Of a DNA stretch of 64,000 bases, positions 8,716 through 21,482 are shown in pieces. This stretch comes from Hofstenia miamia (lineage: Eukaryota > Xenacoelomorpha > Acoela). Position numbers and translations under genes: made by a program. Within the stretch, counting starts at the first letter, position 1; each line of letters opens with the position of its first letter. Under the pieces are notes generated by a model. That model made no database searches, was not told the origin of the DNA, and saw only the letters and a program-made list of their open reading frames with translations. Where the stretch lies: positions 2,089,766 through 2,153,765 of the forward strand of contig SCFE01000002.1 in NCBI GenBank assembly GCA_004352715.1. Reading direction: 5' to 3'.

Positions 8716-9478
8716 TTTGCACATTATGTGCAATTAAAACACTTAAAATTTTTAGTTTTTTCTGAATGAGATGTTTTATACAGGTCATTTCTGACACAAA
8801 CTGCAAGCTTCTTTAGATGAGTTTCACTTTTTGGATGTGCAAACTTGACATTTTGCTGGATTTTTAAGGTTCTCCTCATTTGAAATAGAAGTAGATAATG
8901 AAAGTCTCTGAAACCCCATTGTGTAAACAGCATGTTGAACAGCCAGTGTTAAATGTACGTTTTCATGTAATCTTATTTGGATTAACCTTACGTTAGCAGG
9001 TATATTCTTCAACTGCAGCATCCATTCTGTCTGTGCCACCTTCTCTTTTGTTGTAGTCTAAAATCATTATAGGCTTTTTGTGAGCCTCTATAGAAATAGT
9101 ATCATGATGATGCATTGTGCTCAACAATATTACTGATCTATTTTTCTTTGGAACATATGGGCATACTGTAATCTTGCTGGCATGATCAAATAAAAAATTG
9201 GATGACAGTGGAGTGCTTAGTCTTGACTTCTTCTACAAGTTGTGAAATTCCTTGTGGTTTGCTCTAAGTGTACCTAGAATAGAAAGATTTTTCCAATAGC
9301 AGTACTATAAGCTCATGAGAGGTAAAAAAGTTGTCCATTGTTATATTCCTCCGTGTATTGTAATATGGTTGAAATGTCCATGACACTAGTGTCTGTAGGT
9401 GAGTCATTACTTATATCATTATCATCTTCTTCACTTTGTTCTTGATAATATTTCATTAATTGACCAAGAGGTGATGTT
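8716..9478 (-). pseudogene. piggyBac transposase fragment, C-terminal half
   Basis: On the minus strand the frames give MDNFFTSHELIVLLLEK, then VPKKNRSVILLSTMHHDD, then a YNKREGGTDRMDAAVEEY segment, and a Cys-containing C-terminus starting NPAKCQVC. These are landmark blocks of piggyBac (DDE_Tnp_1_7) transposases: DNFFTS, the STMHxD segment, and GGxDxMD with a catalytic Asp. Several frameshifts and stops separate them, and the N-terminal half is missing. The gene points away from torsin. The remnant is dead. Confidence 0.83.
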
Positions 9479-9803
9479 TATGAATGTCTCATTTTCAGAA
9501 AAGCAGTGAAAAGGTTAAGTTGAAGTTATTTTGCAGTTGGTTTTATAATATAAAAATTTGTAGTGATAACTGTAAAGTTCGGCAAAATAACACTGTTCTA
9601 GAAAATGTAGACAAATGGCATTTAAAAATTGTATTTTTCAAAACACTTGAAAATATTGTTTATACCAATATATCAAAATATCATGGTAACACATGTTACA
9701 AAATATTGACTGAGTCAAAATATTTAACAAATTCAATCAGTTCTCCCACTGTAATATTAATATAATATTTCAATTCTACAAAATGTAGGCAAATAGTAGT
9801 TTG

Positions 9804-9844
<41 letters not shown>

Positions 9845-12800
9845 TAATTCTTCGATACAAACACAAATATTATATGAACTAATCTTCTTACATTTACTTT
9901 CTGAATCAGTAAAGCACACATAATCATAGAGATTCACTTTGCATAATCCATTAATAGGATGTTAAGATATACTAAGTCATATAAATGGAATTGGATAGCA
10001 ATTGGTAAATTATTTAAATTAAATATACGACTATATCCTGTGCTATATTTTTTGATTTTTTGTAGTACAATATGTAATTAGATTTTCTTTCTTTATTTAG
10101 TGAATATTTAAACTAAAGGTTAATATCTAAAATTTATCAATTTAATGATTGTATAAATATTTTAGAAATTATGAGGAAATAGAAATTGATAACATATTTT
10201 GAATGAAATCATAAAAAATATTGAGTAGTAAAAATAATATGAGATGCATTCATGATAAGGAGAAGAAAATTTTTTAACCTTAGACATATCTCTGAAGGAA
10301 GACAATAAAATATCTCAAACATCTAGCATATAATGGAATGAAAAGCGCTCCATGTCATCATACTTAAAAAAAGTCCCAAGTCTAAATGAGTACACATGTA
10401 TTTACGGCAATAAATTTGCCTGACAACTAATAATATGTCAAAAATCAAGATCCTGTTGGTGAAGATGAAAAATTCAAGAAAATACATATTATGTCATGAG
10501 CATATATAAAGAACTCGATGAGGAATTGGTATTGAAGAAATTTGAAGGAATGTAGTAAAATTGTGTCTCATCAGGGATCTGTAAATTTCATGAACCATTT
10601 GACGAAAAAGTTAATCTTGCAGTTTTCCAAAAAGGACAGTTTAAAAAAATTTTTTTTTTATTTTAAATCAGATTCCATTTTTTCTAGTAAACTAGAAAAT
10701 GTTTCTTCAAGAATTTTTTTAAACGTTCATTTGCCACAAATTTCAATATGCTTTTCATATTAAAAAATTAGAGGTCTGTTATTATAAATGATTTTGACAG
10801 AATTATATGCAAATGGGAATTTCAGAATAAATATTGGTGGGACGAACTGTCTGTAGAAAAATAGCAATTTTCATTCTTTTAATGAAATGATAGACTTTGT
10901 AGAGGCCATAATTGTTTTTGCCTCAATAATAAATCAGATTTAGTAAAACACCAAATATATTATTGCTGTTGTTTCAATGACTTTATGCTCACATTTTTTT
11001 ATCTTATTAAAAACAAAGTTTATATTTATTTAGAATTCATAACTCAAGTGTTAAACTACAGTGTTCTTTTACAAGTTGTTTGAAAAAAAAATTGGATCAC
11101 ATTTTCGCTTTTCTCAAGCTTTATGTTGTCCATTAACTATTGATAGCTATCTTCACTAAAAGAATTAAAAGGAAATTCATTGTAAACACATTGTAGGCTA
11201 AATTTAGACCAGCTCTCTGTTAGTGGCATTCTTTTAAGAACTTTGTTGATTAGAATTTGTTTACATTTAAAGTGTTTTTGATCAAAGTTAAAAGTTAGAT
11301 AAAACGAATGCTACATGATTTTTTTAATTTAGNNNNNNNNNNNNNNNNNNNNNCAAGCTTTATGTTGTCCATTAACTATTGATAGCTATCTTCACTAAAA
11401 GAATTAAAAGGAAATTCATTGTAAACACATTGTAGGCTAAATTTAGACCAGCTCTCTGTTAGTGGCATTCTTTTAAGAACTTTGTTGATTAGAATTTGTT
11501 TACATTTAAAGTGTTTTTGATCAAAGTTAAAAGTTAGATAAAACGAATGCTACATGATTTTTTTAATTTAGAAACATGGAGTCGCTGCTTTAATGTACAT
11601 GTGTGTCAATATCGTTGGCGGCACTGCTCAAGTTGGGTGAATAAAAAATTAAATGCCAGACAAAAAATTAGCTTTTCTCTAATTTGCATAAAATTGATAA
11701 TTTATTACACCTTTAGTAATTTTTTGACATCAAAGAAGATATTTATTGATGCATATTAGACGACCTTCTACCACTCATAAAAATAAATTCTTAATAAATT
11801 CTTGGCTAGCAAAGTGCATGACATTTTGAGAAGTCCTTTTTCATTTTAATTTTTCATTTCCTCTAAAACTGATTGCAGTCATTTCGATTTTCATAAAAAT
11901 TAATTGGACTGTGAATTCTATTTGTTCCCCTCTCATTTGCATAGATTATAATGTTCCATTCACTTATTAAAAATATAAAATTCGAAATCATCTACTGTTA
12001 ATTTTAAATGAAAGAAAGATTTCCCCTTCAGCAGTAACTGGCAATTAATTGTGAGAATTGTTATAGCTGTCGTTTTTCTTTGGATGCATTGCGCTAAGCT
12101 ATTGACAACGACGAAATTTCTATTAAGCTAAAATATTAAATATTCAAGGCCAAAATTCATTTTGTTTCATTTATTGTATTTGTTTAATAAATAGCAAATA
12201 GCATCACGTTTAAATCTGAAACATTAATGAATTTATTGTTTTATACGACTCTGTAGATAATGAACACAGATGTTATAAATTATCGCCACACATATTCAAA
12301 TCATTTTGGATGGCTTACAGTGGGGAAACATAATATTTATGTTTTCACAAATGGATTAAATTAGTCCACGCTCTGTTGGACCTATTGAATAAAGTTAAAA
12401 ATAAGTTACTGCATATGGTTGATTTGACACAAAAGAGCTTCTAGGTTTGAAGTAACAACAATTTAAACATTAATTCATTATCTATCAATAACAGGCTTAG
12501 GCTGATTAAGACAACATTTTTATGTATATCTATCAATCTATTGAATTATTGCTAGTGATTATAAACTGATTTCAAACTCTAGGCAAACTATTAGTGGCAA
12601 TTCAAAATATAAAATGTAATTTAAATAAATCGAATTGCCAAATTATTAAAAATGAAATATATTAATGCTAAAAGCAGTGTGCGTTGCACTATTGGTTCTT
12701 CAAGGAATTATTGTGTTTCAATTACTTCTTCTGTGAAAGAGCAGATTTTTGCTACACTTCTTAACAATTTCAAAATTCACTTAAATTGTAAGGCTTTTGG

Positions 12801-12939
12801 TTAAAGAAAACCAAAGGATAAAAAAGTGTCAATATACAAGAAAAAAAGCAAAATCAAAATATAGTAGACCAGTAGATGGTGTAGATTTGTATGAGGAGTA
12901 ACACAAACTAAGCAATGACGGTGATAGACTACATATCAT
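9479..12939. other. torsin intron, AT-rich, no gene seen
   Basis: About 3.4 kb without recognisable coding sequence. It holds a (TA)n tract near 9809-9838 and the duplicated 218-bp block around the 21-N gap. Short ORFs here look random. Confidence 0.5.
11115..11332. repeat. 218-bp block repeated across a 21-N gap
   Basis: 11115-11332 and 11354-11571 read the same over 218 bases and are separated only by 21 N. Identity of two copies abutting a short gap is the usual sign of an unmerged overlap, not a biological tandem repeat. Confidence 0.85.
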
Positions 12940-13228
12940 CAGGGCCTTCTAAATATACACGGCCGTGCTAGTTGCAAAGACCTTTAAAAATTGGGGGCCG
13001 ATGTAATTTGGAAATTAAGTCAAGCTTACCTCATCCACTTGTATTAATCTTGTAATAATGCTCTGAATATATAATTAATTGATTAACCCCGATGCTTATT
13101 GAAAATAATTGCCCTGACAACACAGCAGGAGGTGCTCCATTGATGCTCGTTTCTACGTGCAAGCGGGGTTGTGGTTAATTGAGTGCTTATTACGCTACAG
13201 ATTAGTTTGTCGTCGCTCTTTTCCTACT

Positions 13229-14170
13229 ATGGGCAAGCGATGCTGTGTGCCCAACTGCAAGAGTGGATATTTAACAGGAACTTATCATTCTATGTTCTCG
13301 TTTCCTAAGAAGAATTTGGACTTACATAAGAAATGGTTAATGGCTATCTGTCGCAAAAACTTTTCACCAACAACTCACTCATTTGTTTGTGCATTGCATT
13401 TTGATGAAAAACTATTTCGATTTACTCAGTGTGGACTTAAAAAGTTGGACTTTTCAAGAAACCCAGTTCCAACAATATTCCAATTCCCTAAAAGTATTCT
13501 ACCAACATTAGTTCCCACTCGAAAAAAACCAACAGAAAGGCTTTTACAAGAAGACCAACTTCCAATTTTTCTTGAAAAAGACTCAATGCCTGATTTTTCC
13601 AAATTAAAAGTTATAGCTAGTGAATTGATGCCTGAAAATTGGAAAGTTGATGTTGAAATTGATTTTTCTCTAATAAGATATTACCTTATTTCTAGTGGAG
13701 ATGAGCCTATAATCAAAGCATCAATCGTTATCAATGAAAATTTAAAGGTAAAGATTTGTGTTAATGGTTCCCCCATTTCTCTTCCTATGTGGTTGCGCAA
13801 CTCCCCTGGATGTATAGCTAACAAAAGAAGTGTTGTACAAGGATTATTTACTTATGTAATAAACTTTTTAGAAGAAACACGTAATAATGACTCTTACTCA
13901 ATACTTGATGCATTTAATAATCTTCGTTATAAATCTGGCAAAAGAATGAATGAGCCATATTCCATTGAAATACTTAGATTTGCATTAGTACTCAGATATA
14001 CTTCTTTGGCTGCATATAAATATGTCAGAAAATTTATACCACTTATCCTCATACTAGGACTCTGGCAAAAATTGTTTCTGGGAGTTTGGATGCCTTTAAA
14101 CTGTTAAAAAATCTTATCGAAAATGAAAAATTTTCATCAGATTGCATCATCATCCTAGACGAAATGATTT
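13229..14170 (+). pseudogene. P-element transposase, N-terminal part with THAP domain
   Basis: I chose the ATG at 13229 because it puts the THAP zinc finger at the very N-terminus: MGKRCCVPNCKSGY (first Cys pair), then FVCALHF (Cys-x2-His) and NPVPTIFQFP, the AVPTIF-type box. This C2CH module binds the DNA ends in P and THAP9 transposases. A later segment, YSIEILRFALVLRYTSLAAY, matches the conserved P-transposase YS..LRxFAxxLxxxSxxAY region. The frame shifts near 14033. The proper continuation appears in another frame, reading IIILDEM near 14145, followed by a GTAAGT that could be an intron donor. It is non-functional as it stands. Confidence 0.82.
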
Positions 14171-14275
14171 TGCAAAAGTAAGTAAAATTTGATGGTAATA
14201 CTATTATTTATTAAACTTTTCTCTTTATGGTTTCATGTTTTAAATTCGAAAACGATTTAAATCCTCTTCACGCAG

Positions 14276-14800
14276 GAAATTCAGTTGTAATTGGAGATGG
14301 TAAAATCAATTTTTTGAGAGAAATTGCAGATTTCGTATGATGGAAGTGAGCTTAATGAAGATGAAAAAGAGGTGGCTGTCTATATTGGGGGATATTTAAC
14401 AAAGAAATTATTGAATGGAAAATTCAGCAAATGTAAAGAAATTCTTTCTCTACCAACAACTAGTTATGTGACTTATGCAAATAATTTAGATCGTGGAGGT
14501 TTGCTTCTTCCACCAGAAGATTTACAAAGTATGGTTTTTGAAGCTTTTTCTTGTTTGGGGGCGAATTATCATGCATTGATTCAAAATAGACATTTGCGTT
14601 TATTATCAGTCAAAGTACTACGAAAGCATGTCAAGACAGAATTAGTTGGGTGCAGTGTACATCAAGAAGGAAATTTAAAAAGTGTCTTTATGACTATTGT
14701 AAATATTTTTTTCAACAATTATAGAAAGATGTTGAATGATTCTCAAAGAAAAAGCCAGGTTGCGACTTTCAAGCGTCAAAAACGATTAAAAAATGTGTAG
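14276..14800 (+). pseudogene. P-element transposase, C-terminal part
   Basis: After a CACGCAG acceptor-like site, a short segment (GNSVVIGDGKINFLREIADF) ends at a TGA. The main frame from 14324 then gives AVYIGGYLTKKLL, equivalent to the YIAGY(I/V) motif of P and THAP9 transposases, and runs about 158 codons to a stop at 14798-14800. Most of the central catalytic region between IIILDEM and this part is missing, so the copy is an internal-deletion derivative. The frame has a fair length without stops, so the deletion may be fairly recent. Confidence 0.72.
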
Positions 14801-14958
14801 TTCGTGAAATAGATTTTGCTTTTAATACTGAATTTGTTTTTATTAATATTTGTTTAATATTTTTCTATAATTGTATTCAAAACCAATTTAATTTATCGGC
14901 CCCCAATTTTTCTTTAGACAAAGCAACTGGCATGGCCGTGTATATTTAGAAGGCCCTG

Positions 14959-16349
14959 ATAGCACTAAGAATCGGTTTTCCTATGCTATCGAATGACAAA
15001 AATATTTTGCAAAAAAAATATTTCGTGTACTGCATTCATTTGTTGTGAAGCTAATTTACAGGAATGCTTGTAATACAATTCAACTCTTTGTTTACACATT
15101 GGAATTGAATTGAACTATTCAATTGCAATTGAACGAATTTTGGTTTGAGGGGGAGCCATATTTACTACTTAGCTTTTTAACCAACTAAAAATACATTTAC
15201 CGTTAAATTATACAATTTAAGGAGGTTATTTCTGAAAGGTTTATCTTAGGAAAGAGGCAACTGCCTCCTCCCACCCACCCCGCTTCCACCACCACAGGAA
15301 GTATTAGCACAATGCATAATATAAAACGGCAAAATATAAACAAAAAATTAAAGTTCGTATTCCCAGAGTTGAAATTTGCAAATTTTTCAGCCTTTCCCGG
15401 AACAAGATGCAGACTTTTCCAAATTATTGAATTTCTATACTTAAGAAAATGCAAATTTTAGACTAATACAAATATTAAAACATATAAAGTACGAAACTTG
15501 ATTGTGAGTTGTATCTTTATACATGGCTTAGCTATATTTTAACGATAACTCTAAATAGACCTGCATTTTAATGTTATTACGAAATCTTTCTGTATGGAGA
15601 AGTAATGGCAAATTGTACTGCTGCTTTCCTATAGAGGAAATATTTGTTGGATTTTGGGGCAATTTGCGTTTTACTTACCCATATATTTTGTTGAGATCTC
15701 AAGGTGAATAAAACGCAAATCTTCCCAAAATCTATCAAATATTTCCTCTACAATGTCATTGCTTCAACATACAGAAGGATTTCGAAGCGACATAAAAATG
15801 CAGGGCTTTTAGCGCAATCATTAAACATATTTTTTATGCCATGCATTAAGATAGCAAGGAACCCTAAACAAATTTGCCTATATCAATGAAATGGCATACT
15901 TATTCTTATAACAACGCTGTTTTATATACATCAAATATTTGTAGAAACATTGTAAATATGTTGAAGTTGTTGCTCATTTGCAGACATTTTATAAAAGCAA
16001 GTTATTTATCATACACTTATGAATGACACAATGTAAACAGAAAATACCATTTGGAAATCTTATGTACATAAAATATCGGAAATTGACAATAGGCGTAAGT
16101 GATATTTGTTCCTCGATAATAACTGAATATTTTTTATATTCAATTAAATTCAGACAAAGCTTGCTATAATTTTCTGTGAATTGAGGTAGAATAATAACCA
16201 GGGATGTTACAATAATAATTTATTGCAGAATAATTGCAAATAAATATGTTGCAACAATTTATTTCGGACACCAAAATATTACAATCATTTATTTTTTGCT
16301 TTTCCCATATTACAAAAAATGTGTTTTAGGTCTGTAATAAATGTTGCAA
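14959..16349. other. torsin intron, nothing recognised
   Basis: AT-rich sequence with several short random ORFs. No element ends or domains were recognised. Confidence 0.45.
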
Positions 16350-17960
16350 TATTGGCCGGTCTGCTCTACAACGGTGTGGTGGTAGATTGGGACTCTAATT
16401 GATAGTGCCTAGGCTGTTATCGCGATAATTAGCTAGCCAACTAATCAGAGAGCCCGGTTTTGCATCTGCGTCCACTTCACCACGTGCAACAGACTTATTC
16501 TCGTTCGCAATCAGTACTTTTGACGGTTTGCTGTTAATCCTCTCTCTGTTTTAAACCATGAGTCGTGCGGCTGTTTCTCATACACTTTACCTGAATTTCG
16601 GAGGGAATAGTACAAATGTCTCTGTTGAAGAACAATAACGCAAGCCAAAAACTCCGNNNNNNNNNNNNNNNNNNNNNNNNNNNNNNNNNNNNNNNNNNNN
16701 NNNNNNNNNNNNNNNNNNNNNNNNNNNNNNNNNNNNNNNNNNNNNNNNNNNNNNNNNNNNNNNNNNNNNNNNNNNNNNNNNNNNNNNNNNNNNNNNNNNN
16801 NNNNNNNNNNNNNNNNNNNNNNNNNNNNNNNNNNNNNNNNNNNNNNNNNNNNNNNNNNNNNNNNNNNNNNNNNNNNNNNNNNNNNNNNNNNNNNNNNNNN
16901 NNNNNNNNNNNNNNNNNNNNNNNNNNNNNNNNNNNNNNNNNNNNNNNNNNNNNNNNNNNNNNNNNNNNNNNNNNNNNNNNNNNNNNNNNNNNNNNNNNNN
17001 NNNNNNNNNNNNNNNNNNNNNNNNNNNNNNNNNNNNNNNNNNNNNNNNNNNNNNNNNNNNNNNNNNNNNNNNNNNNNNNNNNNNNNNNNNNNNNNNNNNN
17101 NNNNNNNNNNNNNNNNNNNNNNNNNNNNNNNNNNNNNNNNNNNNNNNNNNNNNNNNNNNNNNNNNNNNNNNNNNNNNNNNNNNNNNNNNNNNNNNNNNNN
17201 NNNNNNNNNNNNNNNNNNNNNNNNNNNNNNNNNNNNNNNNNNNNNNNNNNNNNNNNNNNNNNNNNNNNNNNNNNNNNNNNNNNNNNNNNNNNNNNNNNNN
17301 NNNNNNNNNNNNNNNNNNNNNNNNNNNNNNNNNNNNNNNNNNNNNNNNNNNNNNNNNNNNNNNNNNNNNNNNNNNNNNNNNNNNNNNNNNNNNNNNNNNN
17401 NNNNNNNNNNNNNNNNNNNNNNNNNNNNNNNNNNNNNNNNNNNNNNNNNNNNNNNNNNNNNNNNNNNNNNNNNNNNNNNNNNNNNNNNNNNNNNNNNNNN
17501 NNNNNNNNNNNNNNNNNNNNNNNNNNNNNNNNNNNNNNNNNNNNNNNNNNNNNNNNNNNNNNNNNNNNNNNNNNNNNNNNNNNNNNNNNNNNNNNNNNNN
17601 NNNNNNNNNNNNNNNNNNNNNNNNNNNNNNNNNNNNNNNNNNNNNNNNNNNNNNNNGCTTAGAAGAATTAAAAGTAATTGTACGAAATTTAGACGTTAAT
17701 AAATCTTCAGATTCGACTCATTTACCTTTCTTTATATTTAAGAATTTTTTTATCTATTTAGCGACCACATATTTTTTGCACTTAATCAATGCATCGTTGA
17801 AAATGAATTTCCGGAGATAATGAAAAAATCAGATGTAACACTTTTATATAAAAATGGAGATCCCTTTAGTGCTAAAAATTATAGGCCAATCTGAATAACG
17901 CAACCTTTTAGTAAATTATTTGAAAAAATCGACCAACTCCTTTACAAGTGATGCAATTAT
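16350..17960 (+). pseudogene. LINE (non-LTR retrotransposon) fragment split by a gap
   Basis: After the 1000-N gap the + strand gives LEELKVIVRNLDVNKSSDS, then in another frame MKKSDVTLLYKNGDPFSAKN followed by YRPI and FSKLFEKI. This is the start of a LINE reverse transcriptase (NKSSG, K.A.V.P.FKKGD, NYRPIS, SKIFEK). Before the gap, 16350-16656 is less AT-rich and has MSRAAVSHTLYLNFGG at 16558. It may be the 5' region of the same element, but that link is a guess. Stops and frameshifts show it is dead. It is the same general type as the minus-strand LINE at 32315-33560. Confidence 0.65.
16657..17656. other. assembly gap (1000 N)
   Basis: Exactly 1000 N, probably a placeholder size. Confidence 0.95.
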
Positions 17961-18102
17961 GTCAATTACTGAAAAAATATCCTCTAGTAAGTCTCAATTT
18001 TTATCCAGTTGCATAGAATTTTGAAATTTTGGCGATTAAACATGATGAAATTACGGATTTCATCAAAATTCAATCAAGAGAAGCTAAATCTTTTTCATTC
18101 AC

Positions 18103-18222
18103 TCAGTGGTTATTTGACCGGTTTTAGACCGGTTCAAACCGGCTGGTCATAAAATACTGACCCGGCCCGACCTGCACCGGTCTGACCGGTGCCGGTCATG
18201 CCGGTTGACCCGACCGGTTTAC
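18103..18222. repeat. dense ACCGGT cluster, probable MITE end
   Basis: About nine CCGG words fall within roughly 105 bases (18116-18220) of an otherwise AT-rich intron, mostly as ACCGGT/ACCGGY. The cluster begins CAGTGGTTATTTGACCGG, a hAT-like terminus. It looks like the subterminal repeat zone of a hAT-type MITE. The opposite end was not identified. Confidence 0.5.
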
Positions 18223-18813
18223 ACCTTTTATTTATAGCATTGATTAGTTATAGGGAAACTCTATTAAATGATTGTGTCATGGTAAAGATTATTAGTGATT
18301 TTGAAGTCACACTTAATGTTTATACAATTGATAGTTTTTAAGGTAACCCAGAAATAAATTTTGAATGTTGAGCTAGACGGGGATGCTAATATTGCTAATC
18401 ATGTACTTGAGGAAACCTATCTACAGCAAATGTGACGTTAATAACAGCAAATACAACAAATCAAAGATGGAGACGGGTCTATTGTTTGTAGGTTACTTAG
18501 ATCTATGTTTAGGTACAAGTGGTACGGATAATAGGTCAGACTTCATTACAAGAAATTATAACATTTTTATCAATACATTTTATTGGAAGTTGAAATTATT
18601 TAAATTACCGATTTTTAAAGCTAATTTAATAGGCATAAGAGAAACAATATTATATCATCATTTACAAAATACCAAGTACAAGAAATTTCATAATACAATG
18701 TAAGTGAGATGGGTCAGTGAATATATTTTGCATAAAGAATTATCGTTTACATGTGTAGCGGGTCAGGCATGCAACATGTTAAATATTCATGTCGCGTTTC
18801 CATTACTTTATGC
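18223..18813. other. torsin intron, nothing recognised
   Basis: AT-rich. A 106-codon ORF (18383-18703) has no recognisable motif and a random-looking composition. Confidence 0.4.
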
Positions 18814-19908
18814 CAGTGGCGTGCAGTGCACATATTAATGGGGGAAGCGGAATATGATATAATTATAAAATTTATATGTTTTTATTGCATATGTTGCATA
18901 TAACTTTAATTTCAAGCATATAAATCAGTATCTAAAAAATTTACCAAATAATATAAATATATTTCATTTCCAGAAACAATTAGCAATGCTCACAATGCAA
19001 TTGACGTTATGTCGCTCAATTATCTTGAAGATCATATTAGTAGTGTGAAAAATTTATAAGAAAAATCTTGACTTAATGACGAATTGAATCAGTGTTTTAC
19101 AGTATATTACAGATGGTCAGTTTTAAAGGTTTTGAAACTGATCAATATAGGTTAGCCAAATACAAAAATTTACATCTGAATTTACTAAATTGACTGTATT
19201 AACTTCAACATTTATTTATTTCTATTTTAATGTTATTTCTACAAATTCCATTTTTGTAAATTAAGTGAAATTATCTTGTGATTGTTAAGTAAAAAATCTA
19301 ATTTTGAAAGTTACACTTTGATTGTCATCAATTATAAGTGATTTGGATTCGGAGTTGGAGGCTAAATTGGAGTTCTAGTTAAATTTCAATCACCATAGTC
19401 GCCTTGACAATATAAATCATTGAACAATCCCGCGGTAAGATTTCCGTGGTCCTCTCGTAGTATTTTCGAATTTTGATTGGTTGGAGATTTTGTCAATTAC
19501 GTTAAGAAAGTGTGATAAAGGAAGCGGCAGACGGTTTTCAGTTGTAATTGAGAAACATAGATTTTTATCACTACCAATTATCACAATTAAGGTACGGTCG
19601 AGCAATTATTACGACGCAAATTTAGCATATTGATTATTATTCATAATATTAAATCAATTACAAAACTCATACAGTTCAATTGTTCAACAAGAAAAAACCT
19701 ACCCAAAATACAGTATTTTACATTATTTAAATGACGAAAATAAACAGTAATTAGTTTAATGTTTAGAATTTAATAAAAAAAGGAAATTTAGAAGAATTGG
19801 AAACTTATAAATATGTTGTGTAAGCATAAATATTTTTTCTTCATTTGTTCAAATAAATTTCAATGGGCAAGCGGCGCTTACCTTGCTTACCCTTAATGCA
19901 CGCCTCTG
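18814..19908. mobile_element. non-autonomous hAT element with exact 8-bp TSD
   Basis: The element starts CAGTGGCGTGCAGTG and ends, on the other strand, CAGAGGCGTGCATTAAGGG, giving short imperfect inverted termini of the hAT type. It is bordered on both sides by CTTTATGC (18806-18813 and 19909-19916), an exact 8-bp target duplication. The 1.1-kb interior is AT-rich and has no recognisable transposase. Confidence 0.85.
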
Positions 19909-19916
19909 CTTTATGC

Positions 19917-21306
19917 AGAATACAAAGTTTCGTGTTTTATCATTTGAATGTGTTTTGGGGCTTTTAACCCATGTAATTGTTCAATTGAATGTTAAATATT
20001 TATGTTCCATTTCAGGAAACGTTTGCTTGAATGTGCTTTAAATGTGATGATAATCTAGCCTCTACGCGCCCAAATATGTAATGCCGTGCGAAAACAACTA
20101 CGTAGATGGTACGTGATATTGCTGATTATGGTGTTCAAATTCCTTATGGAGAAAGTAAGTGAAATGATATTGTGTGTTTGATGCCCCTGTCACATATGAG
20201 ATAATTGCTGATGGTTGAGGGACAATCTATGCTGATATGTCAGGTGGATTGTGTTTATTTCATTCAAAATCCTGTTGAAAATTCGTTTGTGTTGAATGTT
20301 GACTTGGACGAGGATGCTACTGAAGAGGGACAGTACAGAAGATGAGATATGACTTTCTAAATATTCCAACAATCACTATAGGAAAATATTTTTTGAATAT
20401 GTAATATGTATGATATTCTAACCGGTTCATAACAACAATCGAATTAAAATCGGAAAGAAACTTGCATTTGAATAGTTTTGGCTACTTACTATACACAGAT
20501 GTCTTGTTTTCTTTTAAGCAGACTATCAAATGGGCTTTATTTCTACTCTTGAGGATTGTGATAGTACTCAAACGCAATCATTATTGATAAACAAATACAG
20601 TATATTTTATTTTCGATTGTAAAAAACCCTCCAGCGTTTGTAAAAATCCTGCATGTGCTCAGCATCAAGTTAAAACAATGCGACTTCAATTTTAGATACA
20701 TTTCTCCTATGTAGAATTTAAGGTTCTGCTATGTTCTGTCATATAGCAGGACCCCGTGGTAGAACATATTTTACTTCTTTACCTTCAAAGTTCAAATATT
20801 TTTACAAGCAATATATTTCAATATGTCATCTCTACTAGAAAACTTCAATTGAAACGTTGACTACTCGATTTTGAACTTTTTATTTTTATATACCAATTGC
20901 ACTATTTAAATTTGGAAAATGTTTGTTATGTGGATTAATGTGAATGTCAAGGTTATGGTTAGGAAACCTTATTGTATGCATGTAGACGTGACTTTCATCC
21001 CCTTTGTGAAATTTTGTTAGTTCTTATTCCGACAGCATTATTTACAGCCACAAATTCTGGCTTTCATTTTGGGAAACAATTGAAAATGTTCCCTCTGACC
21101 GAGTTAAATGTTCATTCGTTAAGATGAAAATAATTGGTCTAAAGTTGGCTCATTAAAATTTCCCGCACCTATTTTCATTGTGTATTGGTATCAAATAAAG
21201 CAAGAATTATGGTGGCGCAAAATTTAGCCTTCAAAATATGAAGGATTTTTTATGCCGCAACGTCAAAATATATTGTGAATTGATGAGTTTATTCTGTTAA
21301 TTTTAG
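19917..21306. other. torsin intron up to the Walker B exon
   Basis: AT-rich. It ends in the acceptor TTAATTTTAG. No elements were recognised. Confidence 0.5.
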
Positions 21307-21482
21307 GATAAAATTCAAGCTGCTATTGAAAAAACGACCGCATCTTGTGAAAGATCACTCTTTATTTTTGATGAAGTACACTTAATGAAAAATGAATTAA
21401 TGAATGCTTTGAAGTCGTATATTGATTACAATCCATTAGTTGGCAATGTAGATTATCGGAAAACGATCTTTATATTTTTAAG
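21307..21482 (+). CDS. Torsin: torsin AAA+ ATPase, Walker B exon
   Basis: This exon is 58 codons plus 2 bases, flanked by TTTTAG and AG|GTAATC. It carries ASCERSLFIFDEVHLM, the torsin Walker B box (hydrophobic strand then DE), preceded by the family's conserved Cys. It then has LMNALKSYIDYNPLVGNVDY, the typical torsin I(K/D)xF(L/I)DY segment. It ends in FIFL plus two bases of a Ser codon completed by the next exon, giving the sensor-1 strand FIFLSNSG. Reading frame and phases agree with both neighbours. Confidence 0.92.

Larger units (their letters stand above)
12940..14958 (+). mobile_element. P-element-like (THAP) DNA transposon, internally deleted
   Basis: The ends CAGGGCCTTCTAAATATACA (12940) and its inverse at 14939-14958 extend as about 60-bp imperfect inverted repeats, including GGGGGCCGAT at the inner part. 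Between them, on the + strand, are the THAP-domain start and the C-terminal part of a P-type transposase. The total of 2.0 kb is too short for a full transposase. No convincing 8-bp target duplication was seen (CATATCAT versus ATAGCACT). It lies in the 18.5-kb torsin intron. Confidence 0.85.
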
